A DNA stretch of 48,848 nt from Thermoplasmata archaeon. Lineage in GTDB: Archaea; Thermoplasmatota; Thermoplasmata; Lutacidiplasmatales; UBA184. The translations under genes and the position numbers were made by a program. Positions 1 to 9,565 of this stretch are shown here, piece after piece. The DNA lies in the NCBI GenBank assembly GCA_030037395.1, contig JASHRJ010000110.1, forward strand, positions 1-48,848, given 5' to 3'. The notes beneath the pieces were generated by a model that worked only from the letters and a program-made list of their open reading frames with translations, did no database searches and was not told where the DNA came from. Every line of letters begins with the position of its first letter. The first letter of the stretch is position 1.

Positions 1-1771
1 CCGGGACCGCCTCCTCGACCGTCGCCACCAGGCCGACGTCGGCCGCCCGAAGGGCCGGGGCCGCGGGGTCGCGGTTCACCGCGAGGACCGCCCCGGCCCG
101 CTGCCAGCCGACCATGTGGTTCGCGGCGCCGCGCACGCCGAGCAGGACGGCAAGCCGCGGGGCCGCCGCGCGCCCCGTGAGCCCGATCTGGCGGGAGTAC
201 GGCAGCCACCCGGCGTCGACGACCTTGCGGGTCCCGACGACCGCGGCTCCCCAGCGAAGGAGCGTCGGCGCGAGCGCGGCGATCGCCTCGGGACCGCCGA
301 CCCCTAGGCCGACGGCGACCATGACGTCGGCGCGGTCCACCTCGCTCGGATCGGGGGCCTCGTGCGTCTCCCCGAGCGTCCGGACCGCCGCCGAGGGTCG
401 AGGGACCGACACGTCGGTCCACCCGATCTCCCCACGGGGCAGGGTGGCGGTCGGTTCTCGCGCCAGGCCGATCGGGACGGTGGCGATCGTCGGACGGGAG
501 CGCGAACGGATCGTGGCGTACGTGCCGCCGCCGAACGACGGTTTGTCCCACAGGAGCTCCTCGCCCGGGCCGGCGCGAACGCCGGTGGCGTCGCCGACCG
601 CTCCCAGGCTGCGCGCGGCCGCCAGGCGGCCGGCGACCTCCCGCCCGAACGGCGTCGCCGGCAAGACGACCGCCGCGGCCTTGGGGCGGGCCTCTACGAG
701 CGCGCCGAGCCCCTCGGCGGCATCGCGCGCGTCGAACGGCTCGCCGGGGTGACCGAGACGGTAGCCGGCAAGGGCTCCCGCGCTCTCGAGGAGGTCGGCG
801 GCGCTCCGATCGGGGGGCGACCCGTAGACCGCCGCGGTGACGAAGTGGGCCGGTACCTCGTGCCGGAGATGGGCGAGGAGCGAGCCCGCGCCGGGCTCGA
901 CGGTCCCGCCCGCCCCGGAGGCGAGCACCACGATCTCCCGGCGCGGGTCCGGCGCCGGCGGCCACGGCAGCGGGGGCGGCGGGCCCGGGGGGAAGCGCAG
1001 GCGTGGCGCCAGGAGCACCATCGCCTCGGCGACCCGCCGATCGACCGGACCGTCCGCGAGGACCCGCCCCGCGCGCGGGAACGCCGCGGGGCGGACCGCC
1101 TGAACGATCGTCGGCGAGCCGGCGCTCCCGACCTCGGCGACCGGAAGGCCGAGCGCCCGCGCGTCGACGGTCTCGAGAAGCCGCTCGTCGACCTGGGCGT
1201 ACTGCTCGGCGGTCGCGTGGAGCGGCTTGGCGATCTTCTCTCCTACCGAGACGAGCGCCGGGCGCCGGACGACCACCTCCGCCTTCCCTCGCCCGGCGTC
1301 GACGGTGACGGCGAGGCGGTCGGCCCCTTCCGGCACGATCGCGCGCGCCGAGGCGGCCAAGGGGAGGCCGAGCTGACCGGCGACCTCGGCCGGGAGAAGG
1401 CCGGTGTCGCTGTCCGTGCTCCGGGCGCCCGCGAGGAGGAGGCTCGGCCCGAGCGGGCGCACGGCCGCGGCGAGGATGCGCGACGTGGCGAGCAGGTCCG
1501 AGCCGGCGAAGGCGGGGTCGCAGAGGTGGAGGGCGCGGCGGGCGCCGAGCGCCAGCGCCTCGCGGAGCGGGCGCCGCGCCCCCGGCGGCCCGAGGGAGAC
1601 GACCACGACCTCCTCGGCGGGCCGCCGCAGCTCGAGCGCCACGCGAAGCGCCCGCTGGTCGAACGGGTTGAGGAGGAGCTCCGTCGGGTCGCGCAGGACG
1701 GTCCGGCGGTCCGGGTCGTACCGCAGCTCCTCGGAGGAGGGCACTGCCTTCGCAAGGACGACGACCGTCAC
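1..1771 (-). CDS. etfBA: Fused electron transfer flavoprotein beta+alpha subunit (EtfBA), C-terminus cut by window edge
   Basis: My own minus-strand translation from GTG at 1771: (M)TVVVLAKAVPSSEELRYDPDRRTVLRDPTELLLNPFDQRAL... (EtfB-like N-terminus), then without a stop ...GTRKVVDAGWLPYSRQIGLTGRAAAPRLAVLLGVRGAANHMVGWQRAGAVLAVNRDPAAPALRAADVGLVATVEEAVP (EtfA FAD domain). Absent from the ORF track. Confidence 0.9.
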   Translation of the reverse strand, partial: MTVVVLAKAVPSSEELRYDPDRRTVLRDPTELLLNPFDQRALRVALELRRPAEEVVVVSLGPPGARRPLREALALGARRALHLCDPAFAGSDLLATSRILAAAVRPLGPSLLLAGARSTDSDTGLLPAEVAGQLGLPLAASARAIVPEGADRLAVTVDAGRGKAEVVVRRPALVSVGEKIAKPLHATAEQYAQVDERLLETVDARALGLPVAEVGSAGSPTIVQAVRPAAFPRAGRVLADGPVDRRVAEAMVLLAPRLRFPPGPPPPLPWPPAPDPRREIVVLASGAGGTVEPGAGSLLAHLRHEVPAHFVTAAVYGSPPDRSAADLLESAGALAGYRLGHPGEPFDARDAAEGLGALVEARPKAAAVVLPATPFGREVAGRLAAARSLGAVGDATGVRAGPGEELLWDKPSFGGGTYATIRSRSRPTIATVPIGLAREPTATLPRGEIGWTDVSVPRPSAAVRTLGETHEAPDPSEVDRADVMVAVGLGVGGPEAIAALAPTLLRWGAAVVGTRKVVDAGWLPYSRQIGLTGRAAAPRLAVLLGVRGAANHMVGWQRAGAVLAVNRDPAAPALRAADVGLVATVEEAVP

Positions 1772-1796
1772 GAACGCCCTCGCGGCGCCGTTCGAT

Positions 1797-2630
1797 ATGA
1801 GCCCACGCTCCCTGTCCGGCGCGGTGGCGGCACGGGGCGGGCCCGGGATCGGCGGGGTGGGACGAGAGGCGATCCTCCGGTACGGGATCGGGCTCGGGGT
1901 CCTGGTCCTCGCCATCGTCAGCCAGTACTTCGTGCCGGAGAGCTGGCCGGCGTCGCGGGGTGTCTACGGCTCCCTGGCCGGCGATCTCGCCATCGTCTAC
2001 GGGATCCCGATCGTCGCGCTGGCGTTCCTCGTCGGATCGGGGCCGCTGCGCCGGTGGGCGGCGAACCTCCGGCCCGCGACGGTGCTCGGGCTCAGCTGGT
2101 TCGGGGCGATGGCCTGGCTCGGGCTCGCGATCACGCTGGTCCTCGGGATCGTGTACGCGATCGTCGATCCGGCCGCCCTCAAGCTGCTCTCCCGCCCGAA
2201 CCCCGCTCTCGAGCAAGCGATCGGGGACCCCTGGCTCTACGTGGCGCTGTCGTTCGGCGTCGGGGCCTGCGAGGAGACGATCTTCCGGGGCTGGGTCTTC
2301 GGGTTCTGGGTCGGGCGGACCCGCTCGTGGGTGGTCCCGGCCGTCCTCTCGAGCGTCCTGTTCGCCGGCGTCCACCTCTACTACGGCACGACGTACGGCG
2401 CGGCGGCGCCGCTCATCTTCCCTACCCTGTTCCTGCTCGGCTTCGGCTTCGCCGCGACGTACCGCGCCTCGGGCGGCAACCTGGTCGTCGTCGCGCTGCT
2501 GCACGGCGCGTACGACGCCACCGCCTACCTGACCCTGGTCTCGCCCCTCGCGGGCAACGGCGCCCGCTACCTGCTCCTGGGGGTCGCCGGGATCGTGGGG
2601 CTGGTCTACTACGTCTGGGAGCCTTCCTGA
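1797..2630 (+). CDS. CPBP family intramembrane metalloprotease
   Basis: Multi-TM protein MSPRSLSG... with CEETIFRG, FAGVHLYYG and HGAYDA motifs; ORF 1404..2630 trimmed to ATG 1797. Confidence 0.88.
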   Translation: MSPRSLSGAVAARGGPGIGGVGREAILRYGIGLGVLVLAIVSQYFVPESWPASRGVYGSLAGDLAIVYGIPIVALAFLVGSGPLRRWAANLRPATVLGLSWFGAMAWLGLAITLVLGIVYAIVDPAALKLLSRPNPALEQAIGDPWLYVALSFGVGACEETIFRGWVFGFWVGRTRSWVVPAVLSSVLFAGVHLYYGTTYGAAAPLIFPTLFLLGFGFAATYRASGGNLVVVALLHGAYDATAYLTLVSPLAGNGARYLLLGVAGIVGLVYYVWEPS

Positions 2631-2709
2631 CGGCCACGGCCGCCGCCCCGGGCCGGCGCGGCCGTGGCGGGGGCGTCAGGGTCATGAACGGGCGCCGTAC
2701 CCGCCGCCG

Positions 2710-3135
2710 ATGGCCTCGGGCGATGACGAGCTCCGTGCGATCCTGACCCGGGCGAGCACGATCGCCGTCGTCGGCCTCTCCGAGAAGCCGGAGCGGGACT
2801 CCCACGAGGTCGCCCGGTACCTCCGGGCCCAGGGATACCGGATCGTCCCGGTCAACCCGGCCGTCCCCGAGGTCCTCGGGGAGCGGGCGTACCCCTCGCT
2901 GTCGGCGATCCCCCCCGGGGTGCCGGTCGACCTCGCCGTCATCTTCCGCCGCGGCGACGCGGTCCCGGCCGTCGTCGACGAGGCGATCGCCCGGCGCATC
3001 CCGGCGATCTGGATGCAGCTCGGGGTCGCCCACGCGGAGGCGGCGGCGAAGGCGCGGGCCCACGGGATCGCGGTCGTCGAGGACACGTGCTCGATGGCGA
3101 CCCACCGGCGGCTCGGCCTCCCGGCCCGGAGCTAG
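2710..3135 (+). CDS. CoA-binding domain protein (YccU-like, Rossmann fold)
   Basis: IAVVGLSEKPERDSHEVARYLRAQGYRIVPVNP...VFRRGDAVPAVVDEAI...IWMQLGV...VEDTCSMATHRRL. Confidence 0.93.
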   Translation: MASGDDELRAILTRASTIAVVGLSEKPERDSHEVARYLRAQGYRIVPVNPAVPEVLGERAYPSLSAIPPGVPVDLAVIFRRGDAVPAVVDEAIARRIPAIWMQLGVAHAEAAAKARAHGIAVVEDTCSMATHRRLGLPARS

Positions 3136-3139
3136 TCCC

Positions 3140-3916
3140 GTGGCGGCGGCCGCGTCGGCTCCCTCGATCCCCACGCCGCCGGTACGCCGGGCCCCTCCGC
3201 TGCGGGAGCGAGGGACGGTCCGACACGGCGAGCTGCGCTGCGGCCGTTGGAGGCTCCACGGCATCGCGAAGGTCGTAGGGGACGTGGACGTGGCCGACGG
3301 CGGGTTCGACGGGACGCTGGTGGTCGGGGGCCAGCTGATCGCCGGCCGCCTCCGCGCCTTCGGCCGCCTGGACGTTCGCGGACCGATCGTCGTGCGGGGG
3401 AGCCTCCGCACCCGGGGGACGCTCCGGGCCGGCGCCGCGATCCGCGCCGGGACGGCGGACCTGGAAGGGAGCTGCGAGGCGGTCGGGCCGCTCGAGGTCG
3501 AAGGGGAGCTGCGGTCCCGGGGCTCCCTGCGCGGGCCGGAGGTGCGCGCCGGGGCGATCACGCTCGAGGGGACCGCGGCCGTCCGGCAGCTCACCGCGAC
3601 CGGCGCGCTGACGGCGACGTTCGGCGGCGACGCCCACCTCGGCCGGCTGGAGGCGCGGGACGTTCGGCTCCGGGGCCCGGCGCCGACCCTCGTCACGGAG
3701 GCGCTCGGTCGGCGCTCCACGGTCACCGTGGAGCGGATCGAGGCGGCGACCGTCTACGTTCGAGCGGCACGCGTCGGCTTCGTCCGGGCCCCGACGATCG
3801 TCCTCGGCCGGTACGCCCACGTCGTGGAGCACGAGGGCGCGATCGTGCGCGCGCACCCGAGCAGCCGCCTGGGGCCGGAGTCGTGGACCCCGCCGCCCCC
3901 CGGGCTCCGTCGCTAG
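3140..3916 (+). CDS. Bactofilin-like / polymer-forming beta-helical protein
   Basis: Short repeating beta-strand and Gly pattern: VVGDVDVADGGFDGTLVVGGQLIAGRLRAFGRLDVRGPIVVRGSLRTRGTLRAG... Confidence 0.6.
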   Translation: MAAAASAPSIPTPPVRRAPPLRERGTVRHGELRCGRWRLHGIAKVVGDVDVADGGFDGTLVVGGQLIAGRLRAFGRLDVRGPIVVRGSLRTRGTLRAGAAIRAGTADLEGSCEAVGPLEVEGELRSRGSLRGPEVRAGAITLEGTAAVRQLTATGALTATFGGDAHLGRLEARDVRLRGPAPTLVTEALGRRSTVTVERIEAATVYVRAARVGFVRAPTIVLGRYAHVVEHEGAIVRAHPSSRLGPESWTPPPPGLRR

Positions 3917-3960
3917 GCGGCCGTCGGGCCTTTATCCTCCCCGCCGCGTCGCCGCCGCCG

Positions 3961-6942
3961 ATGGTGGAGGAGGAGAGCGAGGCGGCCGCCTTCCGCCCGC
4001 TCGCGGTCGAGGCGACGGTCCTCGACTACTGGCAACGGACCGGCGTGCCGGCCCGCGCCCTGATCGCCCCCGCCGAGGGCCCTACGTTCCGCTTCACGGA
4101 GGGCCCCCCGACGGCGAACGGGCCGCCGCACCTCGGGCACGTCATCACCCGGATCCTCAAGGACGTCCAACTGCGCTACCGACGCCAGCGCGGCTACCGG
4201 GTGGTCAGCCTCCAGGCCGGCTGGGACTGCCACGGTCTGGGCGTCGAGATCGAGATCGAGAAGCGCCACGGCCTCCGATCCCGCCACGACATCGAGGGCT
4301 ACGGGGTCGAGCGGTTCTGCGCCGAGTGCCGATCGGATGCGCTCCGGGTCGCGGCGCTGTGGGAAGCGATGAGCCTGCGGCTCGGCTACTGGCTCGACTA
4401 CGGGCACCCGTACCGCACCATGGACGCCGCGTACGTCGAGAGCGTCTGGTGGTCGCTCCGCCAGCTGTTCGACCGGGGGCTGCTCGACAAGGGCCACTAC
4501 GTCCTGCCGTACTGTCCCCGGTGCGAGACGACGCTCAGCTCGCACGAGGTCGCCCAGGGCTACCGGGAGGCGACGGACCCGTCGGTCACGGTGGTCTTCC
4601 CGCTCGAGGAGGATCGCCGCCCGACGCGATCGCTCCTGGTGTGGACGACGACCCCGTGGACGCTGCCGGCGAACCTGCTCGTCGCGGTCCGGTCCGAGCT
4701 GCCGTACGTGACCGTCCGCCTTGCGGACGGGCGCGAGGTGGTGGTCGCCGAGGCGGCCCGCGCCCGGTTCGTCCCGGAGGACGCCCCGGTCGTGGCGCGG
4801 GAGCTCGGGCGGGAGCTCGTGGGCCGCGCCTACCTCCCGCCGTTCGATCTCCCCGGCCCGACCCCCGGCCGCCGTCGGGTCGTCGCCGACGACTTCGTGA
4901 CCGTCGACGAGGGGACCGGGATCGTCCACGTCGCGCCGAGCTTCGGCCCGGACGACTACCGCGTCGGCGCCCGGGAGGGGGTGGGCGTCTTCGATCCGCT
5001 CGACAGCCGCGGCCGCTTCACCGAGCAGGTACCCCTGGTCGCGGGTCGACCGTTCAAGGCGGCCGACCCGATCCTGGAGGAGGACCTCGCCCGGCGCGGG
5101 CGGCTCTACCGCTCGGGCACGGTCCGCCACACCTACCCGTTCTGCTGGAGGTGCGACTCGGCGCTGCTGTACCGCGCGATGGACTCCTGGTTCGTCCGGA
5201 CCTCGCGCGTCACCGACCGCCTCGTGCGGCACAACCGTTCGGTCACCTGGATCCCGGCCCACCTGCGCGACGGCCGGTTCGGCAACTTCCTCACCGAGGC
5301 GAAGGACTGGGCCCTCTCCCGGAGCCGCTACTGGGGCACGCCGCTGCCGATCTGGCTGTGCCCGGCGGGCCACGCGACGTGCGTCGGGAGCTTCGCCGAG
5401 CTCGCGGAGCTCACCGGCACGACCGTCGGGCCGGAGTTCGATCCCCACCGGGTCACAGTCGATCGCCTGCAGGTCCGCTGCCGTGTCTGCGGCGCGCCGG
5501 GCCGGCGCGAGCCGTACACTCTGGACGCGTGGTACGACAGCGGCGCGGCGCCGTTCGCCCAGTTCCACTATCCGTTCGAGCCCGGCCCGTTCGACCCGTC
5601 CGCGCCGCTCGACTACATTGCCGAGGGGATCGACCAGACCCGCGGATGGTACTACACCCTGCTCGTCCTCGCGGCGACGCTGTTCGACCGGCCGGCGTAC
5701 CGGACCTGCCTCACCAGCGGCCACGTCCTGGACGAGGGCGGGCGCAAGATGTCGAAGTCCCGCGGGGCGGCTCCGGACCCGTCCCGGTTCCTGGAGGAGG
5801 TCGGGGCGGATCCGGCCCGGTGGGCGTTCCTCTCCCTCGACTTCACCGAGGGGATGCGGATCACGCCGGGGGAGGCGGCGAAGGCCGCCCACCGGACCGT
5901 CGGCACCCTCGGGCACGTCGTCGCCTTCCACCTCGCGAACGCCCGGGAGGACCGGCTTCCGCCGGTCGCGGAGCGGCCGACCCCCTCGGGGGTCCTCGAC
6001 CGCTGGCTCCTCTCCCGGCTGGAAGGGACCCGAGCGGCGATCGAGCGGTCGCTCGAGGGGTTCGACCCGCGGGAGGCTGCGGCGGCGGTCCGGGGGTTCG
6101 TCGACGACCTGTCGACGTGGTACCTCCGTCGCTCGCGCCCGCGGTTCTGGGGCGAGTCCGGGCCCGAGGCCCGCGCGGAGGCCCACGCCAGCCTTTCCTA
6201 CACGTTGACGGGGTTCGCCCGCGCGATCGCGCCGCTGCTGCCGTTCGTCGCCGAGTGGACCTATCAGGAGGTCGGCGAGCGGCGGTTCCGCGACGCCGAC
6301 GCGTCGGTCCACCTCGCCGGGTGGCCGTCGGCCCTGGCCGACCGCGATCCCGAGCTGGAGCAGGCGATGGAGCGGCTCCGGGGCTGGGTCGAGCTCGGGC
6401 GAGCGCTCCGCCAGCGGGCCGGGGTGAAATCCCGCATCCCGCTCGCCGAGCTGCGCCTCTTCGGCGAGGCGGCGGCGCCGTCCGCGCTCGGCGCGGAGGC
6501 CGACCGCCTGCTCGCCGACGAGCTCAACGTGCGGGCGATCGTCCGCGCCGGGCCCGGCGCGGAGGCCCCCGACGACGCGGCGTGGGTCGTCGAGCGGCGC
6601 GACGGGAGGCCGGTCGCGGCGCTGCCGCGCACCCCGACCCCGGAGCTCCTCGAGGAGGGGTGGTCCCGGGAGCTCGGTCGTCGCCTGCAGCAGCGACGGA
6701 AGGAGCTCGGCCTGCGCTACAACGAGCCGGTGCGGGTCGTCGTCTCCGCGACCGGACCGCTCCTGAAGGCCCTTGGCGCCCGCCGGGAGGCGCTCGCCCG
6801 CCAGGTCGTCGCCGAGCCGCTGGAGCTCACCGAGGAGCCGCTCCCGGAGGGGCCGACGGTGCGGGCCTGGGAGTTCGAGGGGGTCCGGTGCGCCGCGCAG
6901 GTGATCCCCCGGGCCGCGGCGGCCGCTCCGGACCGGCCCTAA
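3961..6942 (+). CDS. ileS: Isoleucyl-tRNA synthetase
   Basis: Class I synthetase: PPHLGHVITRILKD (HIGH-like), GWDCHGLGVEIEIEK, DEGGRKMSKSRG; start trimmed from ORF 3247..6942. Confidence 0.95.
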   Translation: MVEEESEAAAFRPLAVEATVLDYWQRTGVPARALIAPAEGPTFRFTEGPPTANGPPHLGHVITRILKDVQLRYRRQRGYRVVSLQAGWDCHGLGVEIEIEKRHGLRSRHDIEGYGVERFCAECRSDALRVAALWEAMSLRLGYWLDYGHPYRTMDAAYVESVWWSLRQLFDRGLLDKGHYVLPYCPRCETTLSSHEVAQGYREATDPSVTVVFPLEEDRRPTRSLLVWTTTPWTLPANLLVAVRSELPYVTVRLADGREVVVAEAARARFVPEDAPVVARELGRELVGRAYLPPFDLPGPTPGRRRVVADDFVTVDEGTGIVHVAPSFGPDDYRVGAREGVGVFDPLDSRGRFTEQVPLVAGRPFKAADPILEEDLARRGRLYRSGTVRHTYPFCWRCDSALLYRAMDSWFVRTSRVTDRLVRHNRSVTWIPAHLRDGRFGNFLTEAKDWALSRSRYWGTPLPIWLCPAGHATCVGSFAELAELTGTTVGPEFDPHRVTVDRLQVRCRVCGAPGRREPYTLDAWYDSGAAPFAQFHYPFEPGPFDPSAPLDYIAEGIDQTRGWYYTLLVLAATLFDRPAYRTCLTSGHVLDEGGRKMSKSRGAAPDPSRFLEEVGADPARWAFLSLDFTEGMRITPGEAAKAAHRTVGTLGHVVAFHLANAREDRLPPVAERPTPSGVLDRWLLSRLEGTRAAIERSLEGFDPREAAAAVRGFVDDLSTWYLRRSRPRFWGESGPEARAEAHASLSYTLTGFARAIAPLLPFVAEWTYQEVGERRFRDADASVHLAGWPSALADRDPELEQAMERLRGWVELGRALRQRAGVKSRIPLAELRLFGEAAAPSALGAEADRLLADELNVRAIVRAGPGAEAPDDAAWVVERRDGRPVAALPRTPTPELLEEGWSRELGRRLQQRRKELGLRYNEPVRVVVSATGPLLKALGARREALARQVVAEPLELTEEPLPEGPTVRAWEFEGVRCAAQVIPRAAAAAPDRP

Positions 6943-7535
6943 GCGGGGCCGAGGCTCCGCCGCACGACCGCCCCGCCGGGGGCCCGCTCCGCGAACACCT
7001 CGGCCTCGAAACGGGCGATCCGCACCGTCGGGTCCCGCCACGCCCCCCGGGCCGCCCCCGCCTTCTCGCACGTCCCGTCCAGGAACTGCTCCGCGGACCA
7101 GCGCTGCTCGACCGCGACCTGCGGCAGGAGGAGGCCGTGCGCCGCCGGGGCGTCCAAGAGGAGGCCGTCCCGCCCCACCACGACCGCCGACGGGAGCTGC
7201 TCCGGCCGGAGCGGGATGGGGTTCGTCAGGACCGACACCTCGGCGACGAGGGCCGCCAGGTCGGCGAGCTGGATCGGAGGGAACCTGGGGTCGTCCCGGC
7301 CGGCCGCCACCGCCGCACGGCGGATCGCCTCCGCCATCGGGAGGACCGGGAGCGGATACCCGACGCACCCCCGGAGGAGGTGGCCGGGTTCGCGGTACCA
7401 GCTGACGAACGCCCCGCGTCGCTCCGCGAACCGGGGCGGGAGGTCGCCCGCGGCCGGCGTCGGCCGGCCGAGCGCGGCCGCGAGAGCGTGCCGGGCGAGG
7501 CCGATCGCGAGCGCCCCGTCCTCGGGCCCGAGCAC
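6939..7535 (-). CDS. AMMECR1 domain protein
   Basis: LLRGCVGYPLPVLPMAEAIRRAAVAAGRDDPRFPPIQLADLAALVAEVSVLTNP, typical AMMECR1 signature. Confidence 0.92.
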   Translation of the reverse strand: MLGPEDGALAIGLARHALAAALGRPTPAAGDLPPRFAERRGAFVSWYREPGHLLRGCVGYPLPVLPMAEAIRRAAVAAGRDDPRFPPIQLADLAALVAEVSVLTNPIPLRPEQLPSAVVVGRDGLLLDAPAAHGLLLPQVAVEQRWSAEQFLDGTCEKAGAARGAWRDPTVRIARFEAEVFAERAPGGAVVRRSLGPA

Positions 7536-7668
7536 AGCACGGGGAGCGGACCGGCGCGCAAAGGCTCTTCCGCCGCCCGGAGGCGTTGCCCGAGCCCCGG
7601 TTCCGGACTGAGGGTTCTCGTGTCGCGCGGGAACCGTCGCCCCGCGGCCGAGTCTTCGGCAACCCCGG

Positions 7669-8445
7669 TCACCCGACGACCCTCCTGAAGAGCCACAGCG
7701 TCGAGCTCCACGTGAGGGCGAGGATCATCCCGATGACCGCAAAGGCCTGGAGGAGGACCGCCCCGTCGAACCCGCTGACCATCAGGGTCCTCGCGGCGTC
7801 CGACATGTAGGAGATCGGGTTGTACCGGGTCACGGCCTGCATCCATGCCGGCAGGAAGGCCGCGGGCAGGAGCGCCGTGCTCGTGAACATGAGGGGAAAG
7901 GTGAGGAGCGTGCCCACGACCGACACGGTCTCGTTGCTCTTCGTCGCAAGCCCTACCGTCATGGTGAGCCCGGACCAGGCGACCCCGAAGCCGACCACGA
8001 TAAGGTAGATCAGCAGGACCCCCGGGACTCCCGTGGCGAAGGTCGCGCCCAGGAGCCAGGCGATCCCCAGCACGATGCTCGTTTGACAGGCGTATCGGAC
8101 CCCGTCGCTCAGGACCCGGCCCAGCAGGATCGCCCCCCTCTGGACCGGCGTGACGAGGAGGTTCGCGAGGTACCCGGTGTTCAGCTCGTCGACGATGGCG
8201 TTGGCGGACTGCATCGTGCTGTTGAGCGTGTTCAGGAACAGGATCCCCCCCACGGCGATCTCGAGGTAGCCTACGGTGGGGAACCCGGGAAGGTCCGCGA
8301 GCTTCGAGAACAGCTGCGTGAAGAGGACGAGGAACATCAGCGCACCGAAGAGCTGGAAGAAGATCCGTATCGGCGAGCCCCAGAACTTCGCCTGGGCCCT
8401 CCCGAAGACGTACCAGACGTCGCGCAGGCTCTGGACGGCGGACAT
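7669..8445 (-). CDS. ABC-2 type transporter permease (DrrB-like)
   Basis: Multi-TM, ELNTGYLANLLVTPVQRGAILLGRVLSDGVRY; overlaps the end of the upstream ATPase gene. Confidence 0.9.
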   Translation of the reverse strand: MSAVQSLRDVWYVFGRAQAKFWGSPIRIFFQLFGALMFLVLFTQLFSKLADLPGFPTVGYLEIAVGGILFLNTLNSTMQSANAIVDELNTGYLANLLVTPVQRGAILLGRVLSDGVRYACQTSIVLGIAWLLGATFATGVPGVLLIYLIVVGFGVAWSGLTMTVGLATKSNETVSVVGTLLTFPLMFTSTALLPAAFLPAWMQAVTRYNPISYMSDAARTLMVSGFDGAVLLQAFAVIGMILALTWSSTLWLFRRVVG

Positions 8446-9461
8446 CAGTACACCCCCCCACGGACCCCGCCGACCGGGGCGGGGGCCGCTCCGCGGGTAA
8501 GGTCGCCGCCTCGGATCCTCGAGCCGGTCTTCTGGAGGAACACATCGTCCAGGGTAGGGGCGGCAAGGTTGATCGACTCAAGGTGAACCCCCGCGCCGCG
8601 GACGAGCGTCACAATCTCGGGGACCAGCCGGCTCGCTTGCCGAGCGTAGACGACGAGCCCGCGGTCGACGTCGACGACCTTGTCGACCCCGGGAAGCGCC
8701 CGAAGGAGGCCCTCCAGAGGTTCCCACGGACCCGCCGCGGAGGTTGGGCCGAGGGTGAGAGCAAGGGTCTCCCCGCCGACCTGCTCCTTGAGGTCGGCGG
8801 GGGACCCGTTGGCCACGATCTTACCGCGGTCGATAATCGAGAGCTGACGGCACAGCTTGTCGGCCTCCTCCAGGTACTGGGTGGTTAGGAATACGGTCGT
8901 CCCGTCCTCCTTGTTCAGCCTCGACAGGTAACCCCACACCTTGGCCCGGGATTGAGGGTCCAGGCCGGTCGTGGGCTCATCGAGGAACACCAGTCTCGGC
9001 CGGTGGACGAGGGCAGCGGCCAGAGCCAGGCGCCGCTTCATGCCGCCGGAGTACTGCTTGGCCTTCCGGTCGGCGACCTCCTTGAGCTCCATCAGGTCGA
9101 GCAGCTCCTCGACCCGGCGCTGCAGCTCCGCGCCTTGCATCCGCTGAAGGTGACCCTGGAACAGGAGGTTCTTCCTACCCGAGAGGTCGCCGTCGACCAC
9201 CGTTTCCTGAGATTGAACTCCGATCGTCCTGCGGATCCCCTCCGGGTCGCGGTCCAGGTCGTGCCCGTCGATGGTGACCGAGCCGGAGGTCTTGCGGAGC
9301 AAGGTTGACAGGACCTTGATGGTCGTACTCTTCCCGGCTCCGTTGGGGCCCAGAAACCCGAAGAACTCGCCTTCCGGGACCTGCAAGGAGATCCCGTCAA
9401 CGGCCCGGGTCCCGCCGGCGTACACCTCGACAAGGTCCTCCACCACAACGATGTTCGACAT
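8445..9461 (-). CDS. ABC transporter ATP-binding protein (DrrA-like)
   Basis: GPNGAGKSTTIKVLSTLL (Walker A), YSGGMKRRLALAAALVHRPRLVFLDEPTTGLD. Start set at MSNIVVVEDL (9461) because the track start at 9533 lies inside a palindrome. Confidence 0.93.
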   Translation of the reverse strand: MSNIVVVEDLVEVYAGGTRAVDGISLQVPEGEFFGFLGPNGAGKSTTIKVLSTLLRKTSGSVTIDGHDLDRDPEGIRRTIGVQSQETVVDGDLSGRKNLLFQGHLQRMQGAELQRRVEELLDLMELKEVADRKAKQYSGGMKRRLALAAALVHRPRLVFLDEPTTGLDPQSRAKVWGYLSRLNKEDGTTVFLTTQYLEEADKLCRQLSIIDRGKIVANGSPADLKEQVGGETLALTLGPTSAAGPWEPLEGLLRALPGVDKVVDVDRGLVVYARQASRLVPEIVTLVRGAGVHLESINLAAPTLDDVFLQKTGSRIRGGDLTRGAAPAPVGGVRGGVY

Positions 9462-9488
9462 GGTCCGGCTCGGTCCTCCGAGGGTTGA

Positions 9489-9502
9489 GATACGGTCGTA
9501 TC
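9489..9502. promoter_or_regulatory. Putative TetR operator 1, GATACGGTCGTATC
   Basis: Inverted repeat GATACG-GT-CGTATC between divergent TetR and ABC genes; same GATAC-N4-GTATC core as operator 2. Confidence 0.7.
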
Positions 9503-9520
9503 CTGCATGGCCGAGAACCA

Positions 9521-9544
9521 TATAAGATACCATGGTATCCTATA
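9521..9544. promoter_or_regulatory. Putative TetR operator 2 / divergent promoter, TATAAGATACCATGGTATCCTATA
   Basis: 24-bp palindrome with one mismatched pair and a perfect 14-bp core (9526..9539), overlapping CATATAAG/CTTATATG TATA-like sequence readable in both directions. Confidence 0.75.
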
Positions 9545-9565
9545 ACCCACGGGAGGTGAGCCCTC

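Noticed and set aside
362-2746. 794-aa plus-strand ORF
   Set aside because: Arg/Gly-rich shadow frame; the minus strand carries EtfBA and the other plus frame carries the CPBP protease.
3913-7662. 1249-aa minus-strand ORF
   Set aside because: Antisense to ileS and in another frame of AMMECR1; composition is Arg/Pro/Gly low-complexity without motifs.
4326-7688. 1120-aa plus-strand ORF
   Set aside because: Shadow frame inside ileS; no recognisable domain.
9462-9533. N-terminal extension of ABC ATPase in track (MVSYMVLGHAGYDRISTLGGPSRT)
   Set aside because: Its start codon lies inside the operator palindrome and upstream of the likely TSS; MSNIVVVEDL is a better start.
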